Source of the DNA: Acanthacorydalis orientalis
Taxonomy: Eukaryota > Arthropoda > Insecta > Megaloptera > Corydalidae
NCBI GenBank assembly: GCA_034766995.1
Contig: CM068318.1
Span: 2,492,501 to 2,556,500 of the forward strand
DNA length: 64,000 bases
Direction of reading: 5' to 3'
The stretch's first letter is position 1, and the number at the start of each line of letters is the position of its first letter. The notes below the pieces were generated by a model. It searched no databases, had not been told where the DNA came from, and worked only from the letters and a program-made list of their open reading frames with translations. Of this stretch, positions 1 through 11,300 are shown one piece after another. The position numbers and the translations under genes were made by a program.

Positions 1-910
1 GTGTTTTGCGTTACGCTCAAAGTATCCGGCGAAATCAAATGAATAGCAAAACGTTCATGGTCGATGAACAGCAGCACACATGCTGTGTGTAGTTTCAGTC
101 GATGAAAAAAGAAAGAACTGCAATTATTCGAATTTTCACCGTATTGAATTTCGAAAATGGCTCGCAGAATGTGTAAATAACCTTGCGGGATGCTTTCCCC
201 AAGGTCGTATTAAATCCAGCACATTACATCATACCAGCATTTTTCTCGTTCAATGTTATTCTCGAACATCCGAGTGTGTATGTTTTTTTCCTGTATACAT
301 TTCTGATTCGTATATTTTTGGCAACCGACCGCGCACGTCCAGGTGTTAACGAATGTGTTTGAATGCTATCAGATTCCTCTCATTACTTAGCGGAAACGTT
401 TAACAATAAACACGGGCACGTTTGTTACTTAATTAACAGGCGTTCTAGCTGTATCGATACCCAATACTGTTTGGAAACGATCGGCGCACTTAAAACCGAT
501 CACGATACACCAACCTCATTCGCACCTGTTCCGACCGGAAAAACAATACAAACAAACAATTATTTTTCGTGCGAACGGTGTTACATATATCTTTCTAATG
601 AAAAGTTATACGTTTTTTTTCCATGCCCTAACGAGAAGTGTCAAATCTATCTCTTAATACATTTTCTTTCGTATCGCGGCGGAGCGTTTTTCTGATTTAG
701 TGAATTGGTTTTTCTCATGTAGCTTCACTGCCGCTCGAGATATCAAAAAGAGATAAACTGCATGCTGTTTTCTTGTATTCCCGCTTTGATATCTCGAATA
801 AAATCGTTTATCCACGGGTGGTACATACAACAACAAATGAAATCATTCAGTCATTTCATTACGATGCCACGAAACGTGAGCAAGGTATTTTTAAATTAAA
901 AGTTATCCAC

Positions 911-913
<3 letters not shown>
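1..913. other. CpG-richer single-copy sequence, no gene assigned
   Basis: This stretch has visibly more G, C and CpG than most of the window and shows none of the repeat families described here. Two open frames (80-349 and 363-695, both +) begin with ATG or ATG-like codons, but the predicted peptides have no recognisable domain, no clear signal peptide and no splice context. I treat it as unassigned unique sequence, perhaps regulatory or exon-flanking. A single unrecognised exon cannot be excluded. Confidence 0.4.
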
Positions 914-975
<62 letters not shown>

Positions 976-989
976 AAGAGAGAGAGAGA
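914..989. repeat. (TA)n plus (AG)n compound microsatellite
   Basis: About 30 TA units with one GT interruption run directly into about six AG units. The same TA-to-GA junction recurs at 8.63, 20.90, 24.77 and 50.45 kb. Open frames crossing it read Tyr-Ile repeats and are artefacts. Confidence 0.95.
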
Positions 990-1889
990 AACCATACTAT
1001 AAACAAATGTATAAGCCATTCAGTAACAAAAGTATAAACTGAAGATAAATTATTTTTGCAATACGGTTTTTAATTTTATGAAATATTCTCTTGTCTCTTC
1101 GAGTAGAAGAAACAGCAGAGAATATAATTAATTTTGTATTTTCTGATAAATGAGAGGATGGAGAAAAAGCATTAAGGCAAATAAATGTTCATGTTTTTCA
1201 AAAAATCAGACATTATGAATTACCTTACTATGCAATTACTTTTATATTTAAAACTAAATAAAAACACTTTTCTAAAAAGACAGTTTATCAAATATTTTTA
1301 CTCAGATTACACCATAAGATTGAATACAGAACTAATTATTTCTAATACATTTTTGAACAATCTTACTTTACATTTATTTACAGTAAAAAAAAATATTTGA
1401 AACGACTAGTAATTAGAATATTGATTGTTTTTTGGTTTAAAAAAAGTGAGTAACATTTTAACTGAAATCTCAAACAAGTTTTGCATATTTATTTAATAAA
1501 AAATAATTATAATTAATATCAATGTATATACACAAATATACTTTAATTGAATTTCTCACACAAGTATATCAACGTATTTTGTAAGAAACTAAATATGGAA
1601 ACACGTAATTGAAAAACATATTAATTAGCTACAGGTAGGTTCTTTCATCAATCGACCAAAGAATTTTTATGTTGGAAATATATATATATATATAATTTGT
1701 AATACAGCATAATAAAATATGAATAGATTTTAATTAAAAAGGTACTAAAGAATGTTTATTAAAAATAAACTGAACAAAATTTATTTCGTTATATATCCAT
1801 ATAATTTTCTGAGTATTCTATATTGTTTCAAATAATGATTGAAAAAAATAGTATTATTATTTTTTTATACCTGCCATTGAACAAACCCG
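990..1889. other. AT-rich sequence with no supported feature
   Basis: Low-complexity AT-rich DNA with a short (TA)8 at about 1680-1694. The 71-codon frame at 1185-1400 (+) is Lys, Asn, Leu and Phe rich, as expected from base composition, and matches no family known to me. Confidence 0.5.
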
Positions 1890-2130
1890 TTTTAATACCT
1901 CAATACAGTTCCGAAACTTCACTTTAATAAATAAATTATTTTCAGTCCACAAAATAGAAAATATTTTTTGATCAAAAATGTACAACGGTTGTTTGTACTC
2001 TAGTGCCATAGTCATCGAAATAACAATAAGTAACAATCAAAAACGATCAATAATTATTTATTGACCATATTTGGTCGGAAAAATTTCAGTAGTTTGTCGT
2101 GTCGAAAGAACTCTGTGTGAAAATATGTTT
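1890..2130. repeat. R3 foldback element, both arms, centre deleted
   Basis: The left part (1890-1990) reads as the reverse complement of the R3 arm: CAATACAGTT, then an ATAAATAAATT block, then TCCACAAA and TTTGATCAAAAATGTACAAC. It is followed directly by the forward arm (TAACAATCAAAAACGATCAA, then TTATTTATTGACC). The TGTACCTTAACG centre seen in fuller copies is missing. Confidence 0.7.
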
Positions 2131-2496
2131 ACTACCTAAGGGTGGTATTTTTATACATGTATCGCGTCTTGACAGGTCCGTGTTAGGAAATATAATAGAA
2201 TAATATTTTTAAATGTAAGAGTTTTAATATATGCACCATGCCATAAAGATCTCCCCGGTGGCAAGTAAATCAGTGTTTTCTTGCAATAACAGTCTTGTTC
2301 CTATAATATACAACGGTTTCAACAGGATGTAGTTTCAATTAAAAGCGTGAAAGCTTTGGATTCAGTCCTGACATGGAACGGTGCATAGATAAATCGACCT
2401 TAAATATGCAACCCAGCAAATTTGTGGCGTTAATAAAATTGTCGCTAAAAACTCCAAGTTATAACCTTAATGGTTGTTTGTCTATCTCGGTCTTGT

Positions 2497-2515
2497 GTAT
2501 ATATATATATATATA
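2497..2515. repeat. Short (TA)9 microsatellite
   Basis: Nine to ten TA units, one of the shorter arrays in the window. Confidence 0.85.
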
Positions 2516-2669
2516 AACAAAAACGTACTATTTTTTAGCACTTCATTACATGAAAATATTTTGAACTAAAAAATACTGAAAATCGTTAAGTACAAAGGCT
2601 TTTTTAGAAACAAAAATAGAATTTCTTTCTGATTAAAAATACTAAATAGAAATTATTAATAAATTGATA

Positions 2670-2875
2670 GATGCGTATGTGTCTCGACGGTGATTTCATT
2701 CACATCAAAAATATGGTAAAATCTATCCTCACATAATCGCAATTTTTTCTGTATCTTGACACTCTGAGAATGATGGTATCGTTATATATATACGGATAAG
2801 CAACAAATGATTTATTGAACGTTTTTGTAAAGATTGTTTTATGGCTTATGGACGAGAAGAGATATAATTTATTTT
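2670..2875. repeat. R3 foldback element, central part and right arm
   Basis: Left-arm remnant (GATGCGTATGTGTCTCGACG) is followed by the centre TTCTGTATCTTGACACTCTG, then AGAATGATGGTATCG, AGCAACAAATGATTTATTGAAC and the TATGGCTTATGG block, which is the R3 order. It ends in a T6A11 palindromic run near 2876-2890. Confidence 0.65.
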
Positions 2876-2889
2876 TTTAAAAAAAAAAA

Positions 2890-3605
2890 CATTACTAATA
2901 TTTTCTGAATTTTTTCGAACTGCTTAAAACACCTTCACCCTCACACCAACAACACCAATTTAACAAATTGCTACAATTGATGACGAACAGTGCTTTCTCA
3001 GACTTGACAAGTGTTCCTTTTTCCGTCTCAATTCGTATCTGTGTGTGTATTTGTTAACGATTTGGTTATCGTTCTAATAATTTGTTATAATTAATGATGG
3101 ACAACAATAACAGTAGCATATTTCAATTATAATTGTTTCATTTGGGCGTACGAGAGCTTTAGTAACACGGTCCAATGACATCAACGCACAGATATATACA
3201 GTAAGATCTTTATCTTAATTAGGGAACCATCTAAACCATGCAGCCAGACCCATATAAACGCTATTCAACCTGAAAATGATTTATGAATTTACCCGTGACC
3301 TGGATCATGCTTGTAATACGAGACCATAATCATGAATTACTTACACAAAAGCGAACATATTATATTGTTTCTACAGAGAAGGCATAAATTGTGCTCTCCG
3401 TACACAAATGTTGTACGAAACGAAGACATGTTTATTTGTACGCTTTTAAAATTTTAACCATTTCCAATTAATTAATGAACGTTGAATGTTTGAAGAGTTC
3501 ATTGTGTTCTCGATACGCGCTTCACTAAATATTTGAATAATGCTTTGAAGTTGCCTCATAAAGATTTAAAGAGACTTTTATTTGAATTTCATATTTATAA
3601 ATATT

Positions 3606-3606
<1 letters not shown>
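2890..3606. other. AT-rich sequence with no supported feature
   Basis: No open frame of note, no RNA gene signature and no copy of the repeat families was seen. Confidence 0.45.

Positions 3607-3684
<78 letters not shown>
3607..3684. repeat. (TA)n microsatellite
   Basis: About 39 TA units with one TTTA interruption near 3621. Confidence 0.95.
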
Positions 3685-3687
<3 letters not shown>

Positions 3688-3875
3688 ACGACTGTAATTT
3701 TCTTGATTTATTTGTCAACGAAATAGACACATCTTGGCAGGTTAATAATGTTCTTTAACTACGTGAATATTTCATGCTTACTTCACATGTTGAATGCACA
3801 TCGTATAGATATAAATTACATTTATATGCAACAGTTTATGACTCATCTTATTAGATATTCGCGTGGTGAAATGTT

Positions 3876-3895
3876 CACGTGGATTTTTACACGTG
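3876..3895. promoter_or_regulatory. Paired CACGTG E-boxes
   Basis: Two perfect CACGTG hexamers start 14 bp apart (3876 and 3890). The pair is a possible bHLH or bHLH-PAS binding site. Chance occurrence of one is common, of a close pair in AT-rich DNA less so. No promoter or gene is visible nearby. Confidence 0.25.
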
Positions 3896-4019
3896 ATAAA
3901 TTTATTTTGATTGACTAATTTATGGTGCGAAGGTCGAAAGATACTTCATTACCAGCTCTGTATAATGTTTTGGTTTATAGAGAAAATTAACCGAAATAAA
4001 TATATCAGTTCGTGTTCTT

Positions 4020-4175
4020 TTCATTTACAATAAATGCATTGTTTTCTCATTTCACAAAGCAGAAAAAAATCTGTTCAAAAATGTTCAACAATTGGTGATA
4101 AATTTTGACCCTTGCATAGTTCGATCGTGATTCCATCATTTTAACAGTGTTGAATGTTTTTTATTTGTTGTATAA
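4020..4175 (-). repeat. R3 foldback arm
   Basis: Reverse-complement arm: CATTTCACAAAG, then TGTTCAAAAATGTTCAACAA, TCGATCGTGATTCCATCATT. The blocks are in the R3 order. Confidence 0.6.
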
Positions 4176-4384
4176 AATATTTTTTTAACCGATGTTTGAA
4201 AAAATATACATTTCTGCTTCCAAAAGTTGTAGTTTAGGTTCTTAGAACTTTTCGTACAGGTTTTAACTACAAATCATTCGATTTTAAGAAAAAGAAAAAA
4301 GTATTAAACTATAAAAAATTGAAAAAGTTTTATCATTCGAAAAAGATTAATTTGAAAAAAAACTATAATTAAAATTATTTGTCC

Positions 4385-4515
4385 TTTCACAAATAAATTC
4401 AGTTTTCATTCTAAAAAAAAAACATACAAGGTTTTCTGATCAAAAATGATCAATAAATCAATATTGATCATTAATCGTTTGATGGCAATACCATCCAGAG
4501 AGACAAAGTACAAAA
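4385..4515 (-). repeat. R3 foldback arm with strong hairpin
   Basis: Reverse-complement arm that includes the internal hairpin AATGATCAATA / TATTGATCATT at about 4445-4475, then GATGGCAATACCATCCAGAG and AAAGTACA. The inner hairpin is a regular part of R3 arms. Confidence 0.7.
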
Positions 4516-4554
4516 AAAACCTGGGGTGAAGTAAGAATAGATTTTTCTATATAT

Positions 4555-4885
4555 TAGAGCTATGAAAATAATGGAATCTCGTTCGAAATGCGCAGTCAGA
4601 AATCAAAAATGATAAATAATAATTTATTAAAAATTTTCAATTAGAAAATTGTTTTTATAGCTTAGGGATAGCAAAAAAAAGATTTTTATTTATCTTACTA
4701 CTCTGTAGGTAATAGAATTGCTGTTAAAATGTGCTCAAGTAAGAACCGAAAAACGGTTTATTGAACATTTTAGACCAGTAAAAAATATCTAACGTTAGTG
4801 GTGTGAACAAAGAATTCATTTATGATATTAAATTTATTAGAACCATATTGAATTTGAATTAGAACTGTATTGTGTTCAAGTCGAT
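4555..4885 (+). repeat. R3 arm remnants, two in series
   Basis: One forward arm starts ATGAAAATAATGGAATCTCG and contains AATCAAAAATGATAAATAAT. A second follows with CGGTTTATTGAACATTTTAG, GTGGTGTGAACAAAGAATTC, ATTTATGA and AACCATATTGAATTTG. The right end matches the R3 outer end AACTGTATTGTG. Confidence 0.65.
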
Positions 4886-5149
4886 AATCTACTTTTCGAT
4901 ACTGTAAAAATGGTATTATCAAACCCATCTTTAATACTAATATTAAACAGAAATGTTGAGAAATAACTGGTAATTTTCAAAACAATTTCGAAACGACTAA
5001 ACAGTCTTCTTTCAAGTAAACCTCCAGAGTTATGCGACATTATTCTCTTTCTAACAAACTGTAAACTCAAATAGATACTAATCGTATTAAGTACGAAATC
5101 ATTTCACTATGAAATTAAAATATTGATGCTAATTACAAACTGTACACGT

Positions 5150-5900
5150 ATTGATAACCTAATTTCCATTTCTCGTTTCAATGGAGAGTAGTGTGGCAAA
5201 TAACCAATTACACAAACATAAAGAATGTAATTAAGTGCCAGCGAAGAGCGTTTCTAACGAACCGCCAGAATATAAAGTGACTTACGCCGACAATAATTAC
5301 TCAAACCATCTCTGTTCAAGCGCAGACCTATATGCCATACGTTTGAAAATAACACAGGTCGTTAAAAATAGACCCACATACTTGCAGTACAATCAAAATA
5401 CATTCGTCTCGAAGACGTTTTTTTGACGAATTCAGCTGTAAACAACAGGCGCATAACAAATTTCATGTAGAGAGAGATTCATTCGTGTTCGCGTTTGTTC
5501 GCAACAGAATCGCCAAACTGACGCGTCGACGATGGATGTCGCACACCTGTGAATGTCACAATTTTATCTCGGCCGAATGACTCAATTACGATTTATGAAA
5601 ATTAACTACATACATGTTTCATTGTGCCGACGCAGCAACATAATAAATTTATATACGGTTCTGTATGTATGTAAGTACATCTTATACGCGGAACACCATG
5701 TGTCATGCACATTTGTCTCTATGAGCGTCGCGCAGAAAAAAGAAGTGCGGAAAAAAACGTGGAATCCCTAGAAATCTGATTCATTGCGCATACATACGAA
5801 AACGCAGTTCTATTTGTGCACGCGTAGGAGAGTACATTCATTTTATGCATGTGTTTCATAATAAACAGGTTCGTGTTTTAAATTGTATCGGAATAAATAT
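5150..5900. other. CpG-richer single-copy block
   Basis: This block has higher GC and many CpG dinucleotides (for example CGCGTCGACGATGG near 5522). A 63-codon frame at 5235-5426 (+) starts at GTG and reads EPPEYKVTYADNNY early on. It lacks a convincing ATG, a pyrimidine-tract acceptor or a good donor. I call the block unassigned; it may be exon-related or regulatory. Confidence 0.3.
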
Positions 5901-6110
5901 GGAGAGCATAAAAAAAAACAGACACACTTGTAAATGAACGTACGTACAAGCATAAACAAGTGTTCGATAAAATGGATCTGGTCGAAGCATGTAACACGCT
6001 ATATAAAGAAAACAAGTTTATTATTAAAAGATCAATGATAACAGTTCGATTTTCGAATGATCTCTTTAACCCTTACAATATCCTCAAAGATTTTAAAACT
6101 TTCCAAAAAT

Positions 6111-6115
<5 letters not shown>

Positions 6116-6157
<42 letters not shown>
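6116..6157. repeat. (TA)21 microsatellite
   Basis: Uninterrupted TA array. The frame at 5960-6178 (+) ends in it and is not credible as a gene. Confidence 0.95.
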
Positions 6158-6161
<4 letters not shown>

Positions 6162-6399
6162 TATTCAAAACAGCATAAACAAAAAATCATATTTAAAATA
6201 TTATATTAAAACCTTGAAGCTAATGTATTGAATCCTTATTTTCTTATAGAAAACAAGTATTCAAAAACAATGATTATGATAAACACGATTATGATATTCG
6301 AGATTATGTTTTGAAAAAACCTCTATCGAGCTATATATTCTTATGAAAAAAATATAGTAACGAATTACGTTGAACTATCTACATATATTTTTAACTTTC

Positions 6400-6802
6400 C
6401 GTTCCTATGCAGTAAAAACAGTTTACCGTTTATATTTTTCATGAAAATTACTATTTATGAATGAGTAGAAGGATTTTGAACATCAAAATCAATCCTTACG
6501 CCATCGATTAGTATCAATAGAACATGTGTATTATAAGAAAATAAAGAAATACAATGAAAAATGTCATTCTACCGCTTCACGGTAAACGTTTGACCGATCA
6601 GTAAACTGACACTTATTAAACAACATTTGTGTATCAGTGTTGAGGTTGGTTTTGAAAAAAAGAGAATTAAAGCAATATTTGCAGTCTCTATCACTATCTT
6701 TTTGAAATGATTTAGTGATAACACAGAATAATAGAGGATTACAAGGAATATCAGTTTTCAGACAGACTTAATTTCACGTCATTAATTTTTACACCTAATA
6801 TG
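6400..6802 (+). mobile_element. R2 element, copy 1, with R1-type 3' terminal repeat
   Basis: About 350 bp (6410-6765) align colinearly with 28,925-29,290. Shared blocks include AAAATTACTATTTATGAA, AATAGAACATGTGTATTATA, AGAAAATAAAGAAATA and ATCAGTAAACTGACA. The right end reads ATTAATTTTTACACCTAA followed by TA (about 6783-6802), the reverse complement of the R1 terminal repeat. R2 is therefore probably an interior carried between R1-type termini. The left end is degenerate. No translated product was recognised. Confidence 0.65.
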
Positions 6803-6853
6803 CATACACACACATATGTATGTATATATGTGTATGTAAGTGTATATATATAT

Positions 6854-6861
6854 GGGGGGGG
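6854..6861 (+). repeat. G8 homopolymer
   Basis: Eight consecutive G residues inside TATATAT and GTGTATAT sequence. The longest G run in the window, conspicuous against the AT background. Confidence 0.9.
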
Positions 6862-7467
6862 TGTATATATCTTTTTCCAAATACAAGTAATTGTTTAATA
6901 ATTCAGACAATTCGATCTGAAATGACAACATTCCGATAATTGCGTCGATTTACATAAAAAAACTTCCATCATAAAAGCGAATAACTGAAATTGTGGTCAT
7001 ACTTTAGATCTATATGTACGTTCAGATATTAAATTTTAATTGCTATTCAGGCTGTTACGACCGATTTCGTGACTTTGTCATTAGCACTGACATCGTTCAA
7101 GTGCGCAACGACTGAAAAATATATAATTTAGATATGTGTTTCGATAATCGTTAATGACAACTTAGTGTACATCTGAAATTGCTATTATTGTGTATTAAAA
7201 TGTTATAATAATATACGTTCGCTCTTTAATTACTTAAATGTGTTTGATATTAAAATTGATGGGAGAGAGATTACGCAGTTGCAAGAAAAGCTATTAGTGA
7301 TAGGGTTTAACAGCCGGTCTATATTTGGTCAAGGACTCGTGTAATGTTTACAAAGTGAAAATGGATGTCCATAAACTGAATAGTGTGTAAATAAATGAAT
7401 GTAACCGACAAGTATTATTTTACAAATGTTTTAACATCAGTACTTATTGAATTTAATTTTTTTTTAA

Positions 7468-7473
<6 letters not shown>

Positions 7474-7519
<46 letters not shown>
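7474..7519. repeat. (TA)n microsatellite
   Basis: About 22 TA units after a T9A3 run. Confidence 0.95.
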
Positions 7520-7523
<4 letters not shown>

Positions 7524-7749
7524 GTGAAACTATAGATATGTGCCGGTATACTGCTCAATGATTTGTGAAAAGAGATTCAATGGTTTCAAGAATAATATGG
7601 AAAAGAACATTCGTTGACAGAAATAAATGAACATTTCCAAGAAAAGCTTTTATCCAATATTGTATTACGTTTATGGTTTCGCAGTATTGAAATCTAAGAT
7701 GTATCGGATATCAATTGAACAATCAAAAAGTTAATCTTTTTAAAGTAAG

Positions 7750-7782
7750 CGTGTGGGTGTAGGTGGATGGGTGGGTGGTTGT

Positions 7783-7783
<1 letters not shown>
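7750..7783 (+). other. G-rich minisatellite-like tract, possible G-quadruplex
   Basis: A run of GGG and GG tracts (GTGGGTGTAGGTGGATGG then GTGGGTGGTTGTGG) lies immediately before a (TA)22 array. The spacing of G tracts would allow a two-tier quadruplex. Function unknown. Confidence 0.4.

Positions 7784-7828
<45 letters not shown>
7784..7828. repeat. (AT)22 microsatellite
   Basis: Uninterrupted AT array following the G-rich tract. Confidence 0.95.
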
Positions 7829-7832
<4 letters not shown>

Positions 7833-8068
7833 ACATACACAAACCTCGTTTACTAATCATTTTTTTTATTAAAGACACTTATTGATATATTTATCTCATT
7901 AAACAGTGTTTTACTTTGAAGAGTTTGTTAAAACTACATAAATGTATTTCATTTCTCGTTCAAGAATTTGCCTAAGAGTTTCGAATAGCAATGTTAGAAA
8001 TAATCAGTTTATAAAGTTCATAGAATTTCTTTTTGAAAAAGAAAGTAAGAAAAGTGTATACTGAAATT

Positions 8069-8605
8069 ATTAAACGCAAAAAATTATTCCGTGCCTTTAA
8101 ATCAAGGCATAGGAATCAATTCTTTAAGCAATCAGGAATCAATCATAACTGTTTTAAATTAAGATCTTAAAGTACTAACCTTAACACTTTTAAAAACACT
8201 ACATATCTTGGCTAAGCAATTGACATAATCTCATAAAACAGTAACGAACACGAAGGCGTCTGAGAAGCACCATATTGGGCATTGGATAATTTTCACTTTC
8301 CAGTAAAAAAAATCCTGTCGAAGCTGCGGGAATGATATTTTCCAAGTTTTGGGGAAAGGTAACGTGACACATAAAACATTCCAAAAAATGCTAGAACAGT
8401 GGAAGAAGTCCGAAAATGTATTACGACTTCGTCGACTCAAAGTTCCCATTTTTTTTTTGACAAGGGATCGTCAGTACCCGACAGAAGGAGAAAAGTTATA
8501 CAAAATAATATGGGATATTTTAAGAAATGCAATATATTCCATTTTTCTGATAATAAACATTCATTTTCTACAAAAAAAAGATACCAAATTAATTTGCACA
8601 CCCAA
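8069..8605 (+). mobile_element. R1 mariner-derived short element, copy A
   Basis: The left terminus is degenerate (about 8069-8096, ending ATTCCGTGCCTTTAAAT). The right terminus reads CAAATTAATTTGCACACCCAA and ends at 8605, followed at once by a (TA)n array. The interior shares blocks with the other R1 copies: ACACTACATATCTTGGCTAA, TTTTGGGGAAAGGTAACG and GTTATACAAAATAATATGGG. Near 8420-8530 two overlapping + frames together give a mariner transposase C-terminus (FFFDKG, PDRRRKVIQNN). Stops and frameshifts make it inactive. An extra stretch of about 30 bp near 8100-8135 is an insertion specific to this copy. Confidence 0.75.
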
Positions 8606-8646
8606 TATATATATATATATATATATATAACAGAGAGAGAGAGAGA
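8606..8646. repeat. (TA)n then (GA)n microsatellite abutting R1 copy A
   Basis: About 12 TA units begin exactly where the R1 terminal repeat ends, then seven GA units follow. The TA target site of the transposon appears to have expanded. Confidence 0.9.
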
Positions 8647-8649
8647 TTC

Positions 8650-10380
8650 TATCATATGAATTTCAGGAACACGGTCAATTTATTATACAAATCCTTATTT
8701 GCAACACTGGAAGATTGTGATGATAATGTGAAAACTTTTTTATTGACACAGCATAAATATTCTCATTGATGTGGTGGTAAAAAGTTTTATATCTCATTAT
8801 TTCACTCTTTTATAGACACACATGCTCTTCTAACCACGCTGTAATATCGTAATACTGGTATGACTTTTTCTATTTTGTCTACATGCTCGTCTTTCTTCGT
8901 ACACGTGCCGTTTTAAAGGTCACTTTCAAAAATAATGAAAATGTAAGAGTAGTTCTCTCTTTAACAAGATGGATTGTTTCAAGTTTGAAATTATTATTTT
9001 ATACGTTGGGTGGGAGTTTCGCGGCGATCATTAGAATTAAAAAGATTATATTTTAGTTTTTACACTACGATCCTATTAGATTTTTAATATTTTTATCGAT
9101 AGTTCTCGGTATAAACAGAACGATTTTCTGTTCAAATTCTGTACTGTTCTGATATTCTGAGTTTCATTTACAACTGAGAAGCTCAGAATGGGATTCAAAT
9201 TGAAGTTGAACTGAAAAGTAAACAGTGTAAACTTGGGAAAACTCATTTGTGGAAAATTTGATTTTATTTTTCCGGAAATTAAATAAAAATATTGAATATT
9301 AACATTCAACAGTTTACTTTGAAAAACAGGTAGTATTTAGAAAATGCTTGTACCACGATTTTTACTCAAAAAATCGGTTAGATATTCCTCTATCTCTTCT
9401 ACTCTCAAACATCACAAATTATATTATAATTTATTCACTTTTTTTTGATTATCATTGTAATAGACTGATTATATATGCATGGGAAATATTCAATTTTTAT
9501 TTGTGTCAATTTTTGGACACACAAAATCCTGAAGTGAATATTTTATCAACAAACGAAAAATATGCAAATCAGCTATGATAAAAGTACCAGTAGTAGATAT
9601 GATAATTATAAATTGATTGTTTGTTTTTATCTATAATCGTTATGAATCTTTTTACATAGAGAAAGTACTAATTTTTTTTTGCAATGAGTAATTCTAGTTT
9701 TAATTAATTAGTTTATTTCATATTAATTTAAAACAGTTTTATCAGATTATCCAGTATTTATCATATCTGCTCGTCTATAACCCAAAAATAAATATTATAA
9801 ATAAAATTTATATTACATTCTTTACGGATAAGTTTCTTTTATCAGCACCACTGTGTTTTCATAAAAGAGAAAAAAAAACTTTTTTCTAACATAACGACAG
9901 TATTGTAAAGTTTAAACCGACATGTCTTCTTTCTATATTACACTTTCATGTATGATACAGTAATGTGAAGTTTATAAACTTCGAAACATTTTAAATTATT
10001 TTTTATTCTTGGAAATTCTGTTAATTTTAAAAGCTTTATGAAATTCGTATTATAAATTCAAATGTAATCATGTTGTCTACATTTCAGTACACGTTTAATT
10101 CTTTTAGGCTCGCAACATTTTACATCATGAATTTTTTATCAAATGTCGACAAAAAATGTAATTAAACTTTTTTTTTGTGACACACGTTCGGAATGACTAC
10201 CGTTATTTATTTTTTGATGATAAAATATTTATTTAAATATCTCATATTTAACGAAACTATGTTTTATTCTTATTACATTATTAATTTCTGTCTTGTATAC
10301 ATTTAATTAGTTTTTTTCTCTTTGAAACTAAGTATAAAAATTGACATTAAATATTAAAATCTATATTTTTTTTAATACTG
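8650..10380. other. AT-rich sequence with no supported gene
   Basis: Short frames only: 77 codons at 9076-9309 (-) and 76 codons at 9348-9578 (+). Both are Phe, Ile, Asn and Leu rich with no motif. A perfect 16-bp palindrome lies at 9967-9982. Confidence 0.45.
9967..9982. repeat. Perfect 16-bp palindrome
   Basis: GAAGTTTATAAACTTC reads identically on both strands. Role unknown; chance is possible. Confidence 0.6.
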
Positions 10381-10384
10381 TGTG

Positions 10385-10650
10385 TAAATTAATTTTCACA
10401 AATGATTTTCCATTCTTTTCAGAATCTACAAACTGTTTTCTTACCAAAAAAGTTCACAAGTTTTGATATTAATCATGTGCACTTTAGTCACAGAAATATC
10501 TTCCTGAATAGATTTTTCAATATTTTAACTGTTGAAGATGATTCTATCATATAAATGCAGATAGATAATAATCAAAAATAATCGGTTATCGATTATGGAA
10601 TATTTTTAATCAGAAACATTTTTTAGCATGTGGAATAGTGAAAACTTCAC
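10385..10650. repeat. R3 foldback element with both arms
   Basis: Left reverse-complement arm (TTTTCACAAATGATTTTCC, then ATCTACAAACTG, TTTGATATTAATCATG) runs through a centre with AGTCACAGAAATATCTTCCT. The forward arm follows: GAAGATGATTCTATCAT, AATAATCAAAAATAATCG, AATATTTTTAATCAGAAAC and GCATGTGGAATAGTGAAAAC. Confidence 0.7.
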
Positions 10651-11079
10651 TAGTTAAAATTAATATGCAGTCATTTATTAATTATTTAGTAATTTTTAGT
10701 TATTTAGTAATTGTGGATTTTCTTTAATAAAATCATATGAAACTTGGTCGAGGAATTGTTGTGATGATAAAATAAACAATTTTATCTATCATCAATTTAT
10801 AAATAAAAATATTATTCTATGATCTATAAGTGATTCATTGAGCATATATGATTTAAGGATCATAAGTTGAAACCACAGATTCATGATTTCAGTATTTCGA
10901 TTTCTCTACAAGAAGAATATTTGATTTACATCATTTTTCACTTTATAAATTATATACATATTATCAATCGATAGATTTATAAAATTATATCTTTCCATAT
11001 CTCTTTTGTAATCTTATTGGAATAATAATATAAATTAAATCAGGTTAATATATTTTTTAAACAGTAAACAATTACATTG

Positions 11080-11300
11080 TATAATCACAATCCAGTTATG
11101 ATACTGTAACTACTAATTTTTCTCATAACTGATTTTTTAGTCATCTCATAAACCACAAATACAAAGCATCTGATGAAAAATCATACTTTGTTCTAACTTT
11201 GTTCTCTCTGAATGATGAAATTCTCGTTGAAATCCGTATAAAAACATCAATTACGATTTATAATCTCTAAAAAGGAATATGCACATCTAAAAATATTATG
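11080..11300. repeat. R3 foldback element with both arms
   Basis: The left outer end AATCACAATCCAGTTATGAT is the expected reverse complement of the R3 terminus. It is followed by CTCATAAACCACAAAT. The right arm continues CTCTGAATGATGAAATTCTC, GTTGAAATCCGTATAAAAAC and ATCAATTACGATTTAT. Confidence 0.65.

Noticed and set aside
5235..5426. 63-codon + frame beginning GTG with a protein-like first half (EPPEYKVTYADNNY)
   Set aside because: No ATG, no pyrimidine-tract acceptor and only a weak donor-like site at its end. No family recognised.
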